DNA from: Helopsaltes ochotensis
Taxonomy: Eukaryota > Chordata > Aves > Passeriformes > Locustellidae
Length of the DNA: 64,000 nucleotides
Reading direction: 5' to 3'
Assembly: GCA_013400155.1 (NCBI GenBank)
Contig: VXBM01000238.1
Location: 7,297 to 71,296, forward strand
Under the pieces are notes generated by a model. That model was not told the origin of the DNA and made no database searches. It was given only the letters and a program-made list of their open reading frames with translations. Both the position numbers and the translations under genes were made by a program. Each line of letters begins with the position of its first letter. Positions within the stretch are counted from its first letter, which is position 1. Of the stretch, positions 46,621 through 58,177 are shown piece after piece.

Positions 46621-48160
46621 TCTGTGGCTGATGGAACAGAAATACATCGCTCTACAACACACGTGCTCACACCTCAAATAAGCTTGTGGCCATGAATGTC
46701 CAGTCTAGACTTTGCCATGATGGGACCATGACTTCAGTCGTTCTCTACAGATTGCCAGACAGGTGTGGTGGGTTTACTTTCTTTCTCCTTTTTCCCTATA
46801 AACCCAACATGACAGGACTCATCCAAGTACATTTCCAAGGGCATCTGTATAGATAGGTTTCCTGAACATAGAAATACAAATTACTGTACAGTAGGTTACT
46901 TGAAACATATTGCAATCCAGCATGGCGTGGCTTCTTTAAAAAAAAAAAAAAAGAAATTGGAGTAAAATAAGCATGTAGAAAACATGAATAGACTCTTCAG
47001 ATCCTAGTTTACTGAAACCCTTGAACCTAATCTTCAGTGTCTGCATCCTAATATTGTTTATAGCACTTAATGTTTGTTAGATTCTTCTCTGATTATTTAA
47101 GGACTAATCAAAATTCTATGTTCACTCTGGCATATTTTGCATTTTCCTCTGATGACTAATGACATTCCAAACAAGTCTGAGTACAGGCATTTTTCTGTGA
47201 CTTTTTTCCTCCTTTAAGATGGATTATGCTGTCATCAGCAGGTGTGAGGAAAACACAGAAGCCAAAGTACTGAGTATAACAAGAAAGCAAGAACTGCATT
47301 TAAATTAATTTGAAATGCAAAGAGTAACTTGTGCCTAGGCAGGATTTTGCAATGCTGGAGCATCTTGGTCCCTCACCAGGAAAGGATAACTGATGCCCAG
47401 ACTGAGGATTGTCCCTCCTGGCCTAATACGTGCCAACAAATATTTCTCATTCCTTGAGAACTATCCATACCTGAATATATATAGATATATTCCTTCTATC
47501 TAACTAAATATAAAGTTATTTTGTGTATAAATATATGTTTATAATATATATGTATAGAACAACATCAGAACTGTATTATACTAGTCCCAATCCTAGAGTT
47601 ACAGAGCAAAAAGCATCAGTGCTTTAATAATACTTATTGTTAGCATCTCCCTTGTCTGTTTCCACAGCTCACACTGGGTTTCATCTGCACTAAGACAATG
47701 CAGTATAAACATCCTCAAAAAGCCCCTGCGACACATGAGCTACAGTAGCCGTTCTCTCAGATGATGCTCCTTTCAGCATGATTTATACTCATTCTACCTC
47801 TTACCTGTCACATTTGACTTTGACCCACTGATTTTTAATGAATTTCAGGAGGCAAATTATGTGTGACCTACTTTCTAAGCAGATGGTGTTTTACCTAAGC
47901 AGGAGTGCCTGAGTCCCAACATCCTGTGTTTAGCACTGGTGTCTTTGATGAGTCAGTCCCATGCTGCCCACCCTGCCGGGGGCTGTTCTGACCACGGGGC
48001 TCCTCTGTCACATGTGGCAGAGCAGGGGAAAGGGTGAAGTGGGGGGGAGTCATTAACTGGTCATTAGCTAACTATACTAAATTCATTCACTAAGACAGAG
48101 ACAGCTTGTATTAGGTGTGTCTAATTCACCAAGGCAGACAAGAGGATGATGTAAATTGAA
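46621..48160. other. Noncoding stretch with low-complexity tracts
   Basis: Contains an A15 run at 46938-46952 and a TA-rich stretch at about 47474-47560. The rest is unclassified. A GC-richer patch at 47960-48050 precedes the repeat-rich region that follows. Confidence 0.5.
47474..47560. repeat. TA-rich low-complexity tract
   Basis: Alternating A/T sequence with many ATAT steps and self-complementary pieces (for example around 47480 and 47535), interrupted by a CCTTCTATC segment. Confidence 0.8.
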
Positions 48161-48745
48161 AGTTGATTTACCTTGGAGAGGGATCTCGCCTGCTGCCCAC
48201 TGGGCAGGAGCCTGGGACAAGCCACAGGTGGGGAGGTGGGTGGGCAGGTGGGGAGGCACAGGGCACAAAGATGGGGAAGCAGACAGGCAGGAAGGTGGAC
48301 AGGCAGGAGGGCAGGCAGGCAGGCAGAAAGGCAGGTAGGTGGGGAAACAGGAGGGCAGGCAGCAACAGGGGCACAGGGCAGAGCCTGGGAGCATGCAAGG
48401 CCCTCACTGACCCACAGCTCTTGCCTGGCTACCAGCCAGCTCATCCAGCAGCCTTTAGTGTTTTCCCCAAGGGGTCCACCCAGAGCCTACAACACACCTC
48501 TCTTCCTCATCCACACTGGTCGGCAGAGCCAGGGCTTTCCCTGAGAAAATGGCACTGCCCTCAAGGAGCCACTCTTGGCCATGCCTGTCCCTGCAGCTCA
48601 GCCTCCATCCCTGCCTCAGCCCAGCTCCTCTCATCCCTGCAGTCCCCAGGCACTGAGTGGCAGCACAGGCGGGTCCTGTCTGCTGCCAACACGTCCCTGG
48701 AGCTCAATGCAACCTCCCCATCCCTCCTCAGTCAGAGGATGTGAC
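48161..48745. other. GC-rich region containing a minisatellite
   Basis: A compositional island in AT-rich surroundings, made of a GGCAGG/GGTGGG repeat tract on its left and non-repetitive GC-rich sequence on its right. The open frames across it (to 193 codons on the plus strand, to 107 on the minus) follow from the low stop content of such sequence. They translate to low-complexity Gly/Arg/Gln or Pro/Cys/Leu strings. CpG dinucleotides are few, so it is not a typical CpG-island promoter. Confidence 0.55.
48225..48380 (+). repeat. Degenerate (GGCA)n / GGTGGG minisatellite
   Basis: G-rich, C-poor plus strand built from GGCA, GGAGG and GGTGGG units, with the purest GGCAGGCAGGCA run at about 48310-48325. 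Several close G-runs make G-quadruplex formation on the plus strand plausible. Confidence 0.9.
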
Positions 48746-51700
48746 CTTCAACCCAGGTCACGTCCTCTGGCTGCCACACTGAGTTGATGATGGCACACAA
48801 TAGCCTGATGACAGGATTGTTTTCAACCACAGAGGGGTGTGTGCCTTTGACACCATGCAATGTCCACATTTTCGCACGTATTTCTACACAAATAAGAGTT
48901 CCACAATACTCTGAAGCAGATTTACGTTGGTGCCCTTTACCAGTGCTTTGCAACTAGAAAAAGGCTTGAAAGTAACTGTTTGCTGCCAAAGTGATACAGG
49001 GGATACTTATGGAAAATGAAAATCAGGGGCTCTTACATTTTGGTTTTTTAATCAAAGCCTTGCAATTCATCATTTGAAGTATTCTTATAACTATCAAAAT
49101 ATATTCCAGGTGCTTTACACCACAAATGTTGATCATTATGTAAATACTACAAAGTTTATAACAATTATGCCTGCAGTTCCATTGCCTGGGATGTGAAAAA
49201 TATGCCTGTGAGGCTCACACACAAAGAATGCAAGCACATCACAAAAAAGCCACATTCCAGGAGAAATCAGAAGCTTTATGTAAATTCTTTCAAGTGATGA
49301 AAAATGTTTAGACTGTTGTACTACAATAGGAACAAATAAATGCAATATCATTAGAGTCACAAATCATTTTTATTTTTATGTTCTTTTTCTGTTTATGCTA
49401 TAAACCCTGAATATTTAAGGACTGCAAGCCAAATATGTAATAATTCTTAGAAACAGTAGGAAAAATTAAAATAGAAAATAAGGTTTCATGAAATACGAAA
49501 AAAATTCAAAGAAGATTTACACAAAAGAGCTGGTGTGTTTTCTCCTCCAGCCCTTGTACAATGTACACATTGTAGTCAAATTCCCCAGTTTAATAAGTTT
49601 AATCATTCCTAGTATTTCTTTTTGTGCCTTGGATTTGCAACCAAGTTATTACATGAGAATTGCTTTTTCTAACAAAAAAATATGTTTCTAGTCCTTTAAA
49701 GTGACTAAAATTTCCCAAAAGCATAACAAATGAAAAGAAACAAGAACTGTGTATATTTTAAACAATTTGCATTTTATGCAGATGCACTCCCATACTGAAT
49801 GCTGTGCAAATCTATTCTGCTATATTTGTCACTTCAGCCCATGGTTAACTCAGCCAAGGGGCACAGTACAAGCAAGTGTAAATTATATTGATGTGGGTTC
49901 TTTTACCAAGTCTGTCAGACTGACTTGCACCTAATTACCAATGTGTGGCTCACACCATTTCATAGCACCTCTTGTCTAGTGTTGCAGTTTCCCAAGCAGA
50001 ATTCCTTCCCAAGCTGGAATGAGATGAAGGAAGGAAATGATCTTCTATGGAATGTACCCATACAGACGACAATGCAAAACTGGGGTCTCAGTGCATTAAC
50101 ATTTTATATTGCTAAACCTCCCATCTATTTTCCTTTGATTGTGGTGAAAGCTTATTACAAAAGTAATGAATCACAGAGCAAAATAATACTATCACAATTA
50201 CATTTCCATTCTTATCTGATGTTACGCTGAGTTTAGAAGAGTCCTGTAGAGCATGGGCTCTTTTTAACTTTTGCTGAGATCAGTGTGTGTCCAAGAATCT
50301 ATCTTCTTTTTTCCATTTACTTCAGAGATATAATCCTAAAGAAACTGCATAGGTCAAGATTTTCAAGGGAGTTGGTCACATTTGCAGACATTTCCTCCAT
50401 ATATTTAGGTTCTCAATTTAGAATTTCTAAAATCTACTGGAATTTCACTGCTTGGGAGATTTTTCGAAATTTAAGAAATAACAAATAAAAAGTGTTTGAA
50501 TGATCCACAGCAAACTGATTCCAATGCTGATGGGTTCATGATGTGCTTACAGGTGAAAGTTGAGTTTAAATTAAGCTTAGATTAAATAAATAAACTTGAT
50601 ATACCACAGTCTTGAAGCAAGCTTTGTATGCAAGCTTTAATATACATTCATTTCTGAAACAGGGGCAAATGATATTTTAACACAATGCTTTAATGGAGGA
50701 ATCTTGAAATTGCTGTCTTGCTAATCCTTAATTTCCATGTATGCTATTGCAGATTGTCTGAATACCATTCTGACTTCTGATTTTTTTTTAATTTACTTTT
50801 TCTTATCATTATTAAGTTGACTTTAATAATGCTGAGCAGGGAAATAGCTTTATATGATAGCTGTCTTAACTGTGTACATTTAATTACTTCACCTCCACTG
50901 CATCTTCTAACCGTACTACACTTCAACCTCTTTAGGGCATACCCTATAATTTTCTTCTCATGTTTCTCATCTCTTTCAGATCCCTTTAGACTTATTTTTT
51001 TCTCTTTTCTAATGTTTACAGCACCCTCCGATTTAGGATCACCTGTGATTTTTCTCAAAGTGCTTTTTACCCCCGTTTCCGGAATGCAAATTAAAACATC
51101 CAATATGATCAGTTCTTACACATGCATTCACATTGATACATAAGCACATATTGCCAGAAAATCATTAGCTTTATACTGTGATGCATTGCTGCTTACCATT
51201 GGTTTGGAAAGGGGAAATCTGTGTTGTTTTGGGGGTTTTTTAATACCTTTGAATTAAGCTATTCATTTTGGGAAATAGCAAGGAAAGAAAAAAAGACTGT
51301 TTTAAATTATTATAAGCTACATTTTCAAAGCTTTTCTAAAACAAATAATTAACTATTATGTAAACAATGCTTTCTGATCCCTTGTTTGTGGAGTTAGATA
51401 TCCAGCTACTGCTAGAATGAAGTGGAGAGAAAATCAGGAGAAACCTCATTGTGAATCAGCACTTTCACTTTCCCTGGTCACGTTCAGCAGTAATTCTTAA
51501 GCAATTGGTCACTAGTAAATGATGACATCTGCAATCAGGTCTCTGGTGCTGTAATTAGCAGCTATCTGCAGAGGTCAAAATACTTCAAATAAGCAAACTA
51601 AGGACTTAGGTTCTTTCTATGTAAAGCAAAAAAGAAAAAAAAAAACCACAGGAAAAAAGATGTAGCCTTATAAATACATTACAAGAAGTCAAAATTGCCA

Positions 51701-54700
51701 TTTTAGAATGCAGTGCAAGTAATATTAATTTGCAAGCTATCTGAAATTCAAATTTTTGTTAAGAGCTTGCTGATTCCCAGAAAAGACAGTTGGCATTTTT
51801 ATTATAACTACTTCATTTATTGACTTAATGCTGTATATAATCTTTCTAAAACAAATACACCAAATTAATAATTACTCAAACTCCTGCAATGCTCTCAAAA
51901 CAGGATTCACTGTAGCTCAGCGTGGTGTGTGTGCATTTTTTTTACAGGCAATTAAATTGTATCCTTTAAGATCATTAAGGCTCAGGGTCAGACCAGGCTC
52001 TTTATTCTTTTAAACAGATGTTTGGGGGATCCTGGCTGCCCTTTTTTTTATCACCTTCTGCTAATTACTATCTGCCTATTCTCTCCACTCCCTGGCTTTC
52101 AAGCGGCCGGTGGGCCCCTGAATACCATCTGCTCAAAATTCTGGTCCCTGCCCTCTATTAGACCTCACTAGACCTTAGTCTTTTTTCTTTTCCATTATGG
52201 AGATCACGCATGCATTAGGTGGGTCATGTTCCTTTGGCTATACACAGTGGCACGTGCCAATGCCCTTGAGGAATCAGCTGCAGGGATAAATTTACATTTG
52301 GCTTGCTTCCCCCAAAACAACATTAAGCTTTTGTTCTCCCACTCACAATTTCATACAATTACAGAGATGTAACTGTCCACTTCAGATTATAATGAGATTT
52401 TAAAATATCTTTTTAAAGTAACAGAGCTTAATTAAATGCAGAAAGGTAAAAAAAAAAACACCAAAAAAAAACCACCAAAAAACTAGTATTATAAACTACC
52501 TACTTCTAATCCCTGAATTTAGACAGGGGATTTTCTCAACTTTCTCTGAACAAAAACTAGAACAGTTTTCTTATCTTAGGCACAAGCTACTTCTCTCTAT
52601 AACTTAATTTCTTTATATTTTTTTTATCTAAGAAACAGTGCACATCAATTTGGAATTATAAGAAATTTAGTCATATTAAAGGGCATCTATCCAGCACTAC
52701 TTGCAGCACCTAAAGGTGGTAGAAGGGATTCCTCCTGTAACAAATAGAGTTTCCTCCTCACTTTGGTTGGCACTGTAGCCATATAAATTACTTTGTGTTG
52801 GTCATACACTGCAGACTACAGAAAAAGATTTAAGAAGATTTGAAAACACAGAGCGGAGGCTGTTGCTTCCTGTACTGCTATTATGATTAAACCCTGGAGA
52901 CCATTTTAAGACTGTGTTATAATTTGCACATCTTTTGTGTAATATATGAGTTTTTGGAGCACCCAGTGGGTCACAATTGGTTGACTGCCTTGCTTGAACT
53001 GTTATAGAAAAGCATTCTCTCTCACAGAAGGGATCAAGCTGAAAGCCTATGGATCAGCCTTCCAAAGCCAGGGGCAGTCTCACTTGTCAGGGTCCTAAAA
53101 TCTGCTATTACACTCTTACAACTCTGGCATATTATGCAGGATTTGTCTAACATTTATATATAAATTATTTGTTACAGGTATATTATCTCTACAAGCATAG
53201 ATTAATATTATTAACTGTACCAAAATGGATTGTTATTATCTACAAAATATTGATCATTTCTGACTGGCAGAAATCACAGCCACTCAAAACTGATGCTGTT
53301 GGAATAAACAATGCTTTAAGTTTCATAAATATAATTTGAACATGCCATAGTATATTTATTTTCTGCTCCACTTGTGCTAGTCCACTTCCACCAGACTGAT
53401 TTTGATAGTCAAAAAAACCTCCCTTAAGCAAAAATTCCATCTACTGGAAAAACATTTTTTCTCTCTTCTAGTCTGTGAACTTCCTCCAAAATATAAACAC
53501 ATTTTCTAACTTATGACACAGATCTAGTTCTGAGCAAATGACATTTTCAAACTTGTGACATGTTAGTGATGATAAAGTGTAAACACTTTCCTCTAAGCTA
53601 CAAATGGTTTGAAGTAAGAACCCATTCCAAGTCTATAGATGTCATTTAAAAGATCCATATTGACTTCAGTAGGCTTTCTGTCAGCTCCTGGTAATCTGCC
53701 TCCACAGAGAGAGGGATAAAATACCCTGGATATATTGTATATCAACTGTTTTGATTATGACATGTTTAGAGTTTATGGTCTCAGGAATCATGATGCTTAG
53801 AAGAGAAGGTTCAGTCAGAGCTTCATTGTTTGTCCTGTCTCATTGTGAGTTTTCTGGCAGGAAACCAACAGGAACACCATAGGCATAGAGGTTTCCTAGT
53901 TTTCTTTGTTTTAATTACAAAAAATTGTCTTGGTTCCAACTACAAGTAACAAAACTAATGGCAAAATTTTTCCCCATTTGGGAGAAAAGCTTCATTGTGT
54001 TTTCTTCTTCAACTACTCTTCCTACTTTGAATATCAGTAGAAATCATCAGATAATCAGGTGATCAGAATGAACGACTTTAAACCTTTTGGAAAAGTGATG
54101 AAAACATTTTTCACACAAAAAAAGGATTCCCAAATTCATACTGGATTGCCATTTCATATAATTTTGAAAACAAATATTTTTATTCTCAGAAAATATTTCC
54201 AATATTTTTGTATTCCAAAATAATTATTTTAAATACTACAAGATATTTTAGGGATTTTTAAATCTCCCATGGCAATGAAAATAATTTTCCTTATTTTAGA
54301 AGTTACTTGGCATTTCAATAACAAGAAATTTTCTTTAGCAGTATTGTCAAAGTCTTTAAATGAGATGAACTTCAAAGATAGGATCCAATTCACTTAATAG
54401 AGACACATAATTTGCCCTAAAGTTTTAGGTATGTAATGAACCAGACCTTTTAAAATGTTTGCTTTGATTTCCTCTGTAGAGAACACAGAAACCTTGGCAC
54501 CACTGAAGTTCTTCAGCAAGAAGGTCCTGACCTCACCTAGGACCACATATTAAAAATCTCTAGGTTCAATGAACATAAGATCAAAGAAGGATATAAAATT
54601 ATGAACTCCAGTTAGAATCAGCATTTGAACTAAGCACTATCTTAAGGTTCCCTCACATGGCTTTCTTGTAGTAGAAAGCTGAGGAACTGGGAGGGTTTTT

Positions 54701-57676
54701 TTCTGTCTGCCTTTTTTAAGTCCTAAGAGGCTACATAATTTTATTTATATGTCAAAGACAAAAGAATTTAAGAAAAGATTAGTGAGAAGAGCCTATAAAT
54801 CTGGTTATGCAATCTCCTACTCCAATCACTGTTAAACCTGCCAGTCTGTGAGAGTTCAAACAAAAGTTAACAAATGCTGACTCAGCTTTAGCTTCACTCA
54901 ACATTCGTCATTAATATTTATGAAGAAAATTAAGAATATATTGCTTCAGAAATGTTTGTGTACCATACAAATGGAATGAAAGAAACTATGACACTCTCCT
55001 TGGGAATTAGATCTTTTATATAAATGAGTGTATTCAAAAAGCATAAGTATAATAATGTCATTCTGAAGAATGCATGTGTTTTCATTAAAGATTTACAAAC
55101 TGAATTTGTAATGAAAGTGGAACAATATTCTGAAGCCTAATTCAGAATAATACCAAATTAAAGGGCATGTTGTAGGTTTATTTACCTATTAATTGGATTT
55201 ATGCTCATCCTCAATTCTAAAGGAACTAATTTGAAGGGTCATTCGAGACCTGGACTGTTTCTATGTACTGATATGTCTGTCATCACTGTTACAGGTGAAT
55301 ATGCCTTGAATCTGGACACCTTTGCCACCCAGTGACTCTTGTTACACAGTGAAATGATGTGGAGATTCTTAGGTATTAAGAACCTTAAAAGAACTGAACA
55401 GTCTTCTTACTTATAGCAATTGTGGCTGATGAAGCATTCCAGAAGAAGAAAGAGCCTCCCAAGTGTTAAAGTTTTTAATATTTCTCTGATCAAAGAAAAT
55501 GAGAGTGCTGATCATATCCAAAATTATCTTGCTTTTGTTGCCACATGCATCTTTATACCTATTTATTGACCAGGTTTGTGATCCAGAAGCGACTTTCATG
55601 TTGAATCCTTATGCAGTTCTACAAGATTTCACCTGCTCCAGGAGGTGGGCATGGAAAGTTGGAGAACAATACATGAAAGATTCATCTTATATATGCTTAC
55701 ATGTCTAGAGTACACACAGCCGCATCTTAGCTTGTCATCATATATTCCCATTGAAGCTGATGAAGGAAAATTAACATCTTCAGCATGTAGTTCATCTAAT
55801 CTTTATTAAACTGCTAGTTCAGGATGAAAATAATTATTGTATTTGCTAAAATGAGTAGGTTCCTATGGCAATCAAGGAAGCCTAAGTCTATGTGTTAATA
55901 TGAAATAACTGCTGTCTGCAGCACAGGATTTTCTCAGGTCTCCTCTTGACAAGTCAAATTTCTTATTAAGAGGCTTTCCAAATGTATCCTATGAAAATAA
56001 TGGGCAAAGACTCTTTAACTGTCACACCAAAATGCAGAAGTTAAGGGGTTTTAATTTTTCTCCTTCCAGAAATGACTTAAAATGTGGGTCAGGGGAGGAA
56101 AAGCCTTGCTTCATTTTTGCATTCTTGAATTCAGATGTAATGGACAGTGGCTGATTCCTCTGATTCAAGAAGATGGAACAACTGGCCCTCAGAGCTTTCA
56201 AGTACATTTCTGCTCCTCTGGAAGACGTACTTTAGTGCAGAGTCAGCATCCTGTGCAATATTTCTTACTTAGTCTTTTTTGGTGCTTTTCACCAAAATCA
56301 CATTGATTTCTATGTCATTAAATGAAGCTTTAGAAGACATATGGCTTAAAGGACAGCACCGCTTGGGCTCCCCATAGTGTAGTAATACAAATTCTGAACA
56401 CATGGGGTTGTTCTTTGATGACTTACTTTATTAGGTTTTCAAATCACACTGATGCCCAGAGGGTGTGAATAGATTTGAAATAGCTTTACACTACCACAGG
56501 AGGGTTGGGAGGGCCCCATTTTATGAGGCTGAGGTTAACACTAAAATAACATGTGACAGATGGTCACTTTTTGCTACCCATCTCACTTGACCAGTATTTT
56601 TCTAACACTCAAAAGCAATCCATTTCTCTTTTCTCATCAGAGAATAAATCCATAGAAATATTTTAAATTATTGCTTATTTCAGCTTAAATGTTTCTAAAC
56701 ACAGAGAAAGAAGAAAACTATATCCTGACAGGTCAGTAACATTTACTATAATATTCTTATCAAAAGGGACTCTCAACTCAATGGTTTTTCACACAACTCC
56801 TCTTGTTGAGTAAAAAGCCAATTGTTTCATCTCTGAGAGTTTTCTGTTTCTGTTTTTATAAGTTTATTGTTCTGAGAAAAGTAGTCTATCATTTTTGAGT
56901 TTAAGATATAATGTTTTCCATTATTTAAGACTAATTTTTCTGCTTACTCCAATATCTTGTTTCTGCTAGTAGTCAGTGGCAGATGCACACGAAAAGATAA
57001 ACAGAAACCATATAGGTAGCAAATACACCTTTGACTCAACTCAGATTCTGGAAATCAGAAGTTCATGAGTTCCTGGGCTGAATGCTTCAACTAGACTTCT
57101 GGAACCAAGATTTATACCATAAATTTGCCTTATGCCCTTTACATTCAGTTTGTATTCTGACTATCACAACACATTGTGGTGACAAGTTTTGTGTTTTTTA
57201 ATTACATGTTATGGGGGGAAATGCTTATTTTCCCCTATTTTAGGCTTGCTGGCTTATAATTGCATTGAATAGTTCATATATATTTTTTATGTTATGACAC
57301 TTATATGTTAAGTAAACCCTATTTAGCTCCTCTGTAGCTCTCACATCGTCAGTAGGCTTGCCCTATTAAACCATGCCTATTTTAGTACATTTCTTTTTAT
57401 TCCATCATAATTTGTGTGATCGTCTGCAACTCTTTTTCTCTCTTCTCTAGGAATATTTTATTATTCAAAGTTCTAGTCTGATGACATTAATAGCCATGGC
57501 CTCCTAAGATGAATATTTGATGAGAAACAGTCACTCCCAACCATATTCTCAGTCACTTTGCTTCTACAGCTCCTCCAAATTTTGAGAGCATAGAATGCTT
57601 TTAATCACCTTTTAACAATAAACACTCCTCTAGTAGTACCCCTAGTAGTTTACCCTAAGCCAGTCCCTTAGCAACA
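48746..57676. other. AT-rich noncoding stretch
   Basis: No gene or transposon recognised. An A-rich, C-interrupted tract at 52447-52483 is low complexity. Stretches at 51440-51600 and 51890-52330 stand out as non-repetitive and compositionally unlike the flanks; see findings. Overlapping open frames on both strands at 50744-51143 show no domain. Confidence 0.5.
52447..52483. repeat. A-rich tract with CACC/CCACC interruptions
   Basis: Runs of 8 to 11 A separated by CACC and CCACC. Low-complexity DNA. Confidence 0.85.
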
Positions 57677-58177
57677 TTGAAACAGGAATTTCAAATATTC
57701 CAATGTTTATTCCTCAGCCCTTTCCTGATTTTCATGTTCTTTCTTTCTAGGCTTCTCAACCAAGTTGACTTGAATCATCTCCATACTTTCAAGCAAACAA
57801 TCAAAAGAGTCATAGTCCTTCAAAATCTAACAGTCTTTCTTCTTGATGGAGAGGACTTAAAAATCTCTCTCTCACACAACCATTTTTGGCACTCTCAGCA
57901 AGAAAAGATTTCTAAATCATTTTTCTTGTACCACACCAAGAAATACCCCATGCCATCGTGTCTCCTTTCACCACAGTTTTTCATTCCCTTCCTTCAACAC
58001 CACATCTCAGCAATTTTTATTACTCTTTATCATCATAAGGATGCTTCTCATTTCAAACATCTTTCTCCTTTTCCCAGAATTTTCCAAAACACATTTTGCA
58101 GGGTGGGAAATACATGGTATTCTCACACACTTCGCAGGCTTCGAATCTTTTCTACTGTAAAGGAGAATCTTACATGA
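57677..58177 (+). other. Long open frame in pyrimidine-biased DNA, probably not coding
   Basis: A 166-codon open frame from ATG, the longest outside repeats. The product would be rich in Phe, Leu, His, Ser and Lys, with a hydrophobic start and no recognisable domain. The plus strand is strongly C+T biased here, and stop codons need purines, so long open frames are expected by chance. A splice-acceptor-like TTTCTTTCTTTCTAGG at about 57738-57752 lies inside it. I see no companion exon, and the frame is not clearly protein-like in codon use. Confidence 0.2.

Noticed and set aside
48163..48744. 193-codon plus-strand frame
   Set aside because: Low-complexity translation of the GGCA/GGTGGG repeat and GC-rich flank. 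Several frames on both strands are open at once, so it is not a coding signal.
50744..51143. Overlapping 108- and 119-codon frames on opposite strands
   Set aside because: Complementary open frames over the same bases with no domain. One strand is pyrimidine-rich, which removes stops.
53926..53945. TTGTCTTGGTTCC as a second LTR start
   Set aside because: Only the first dozen bases resemble the LTR at 17000. The following sequence does not continue the family.
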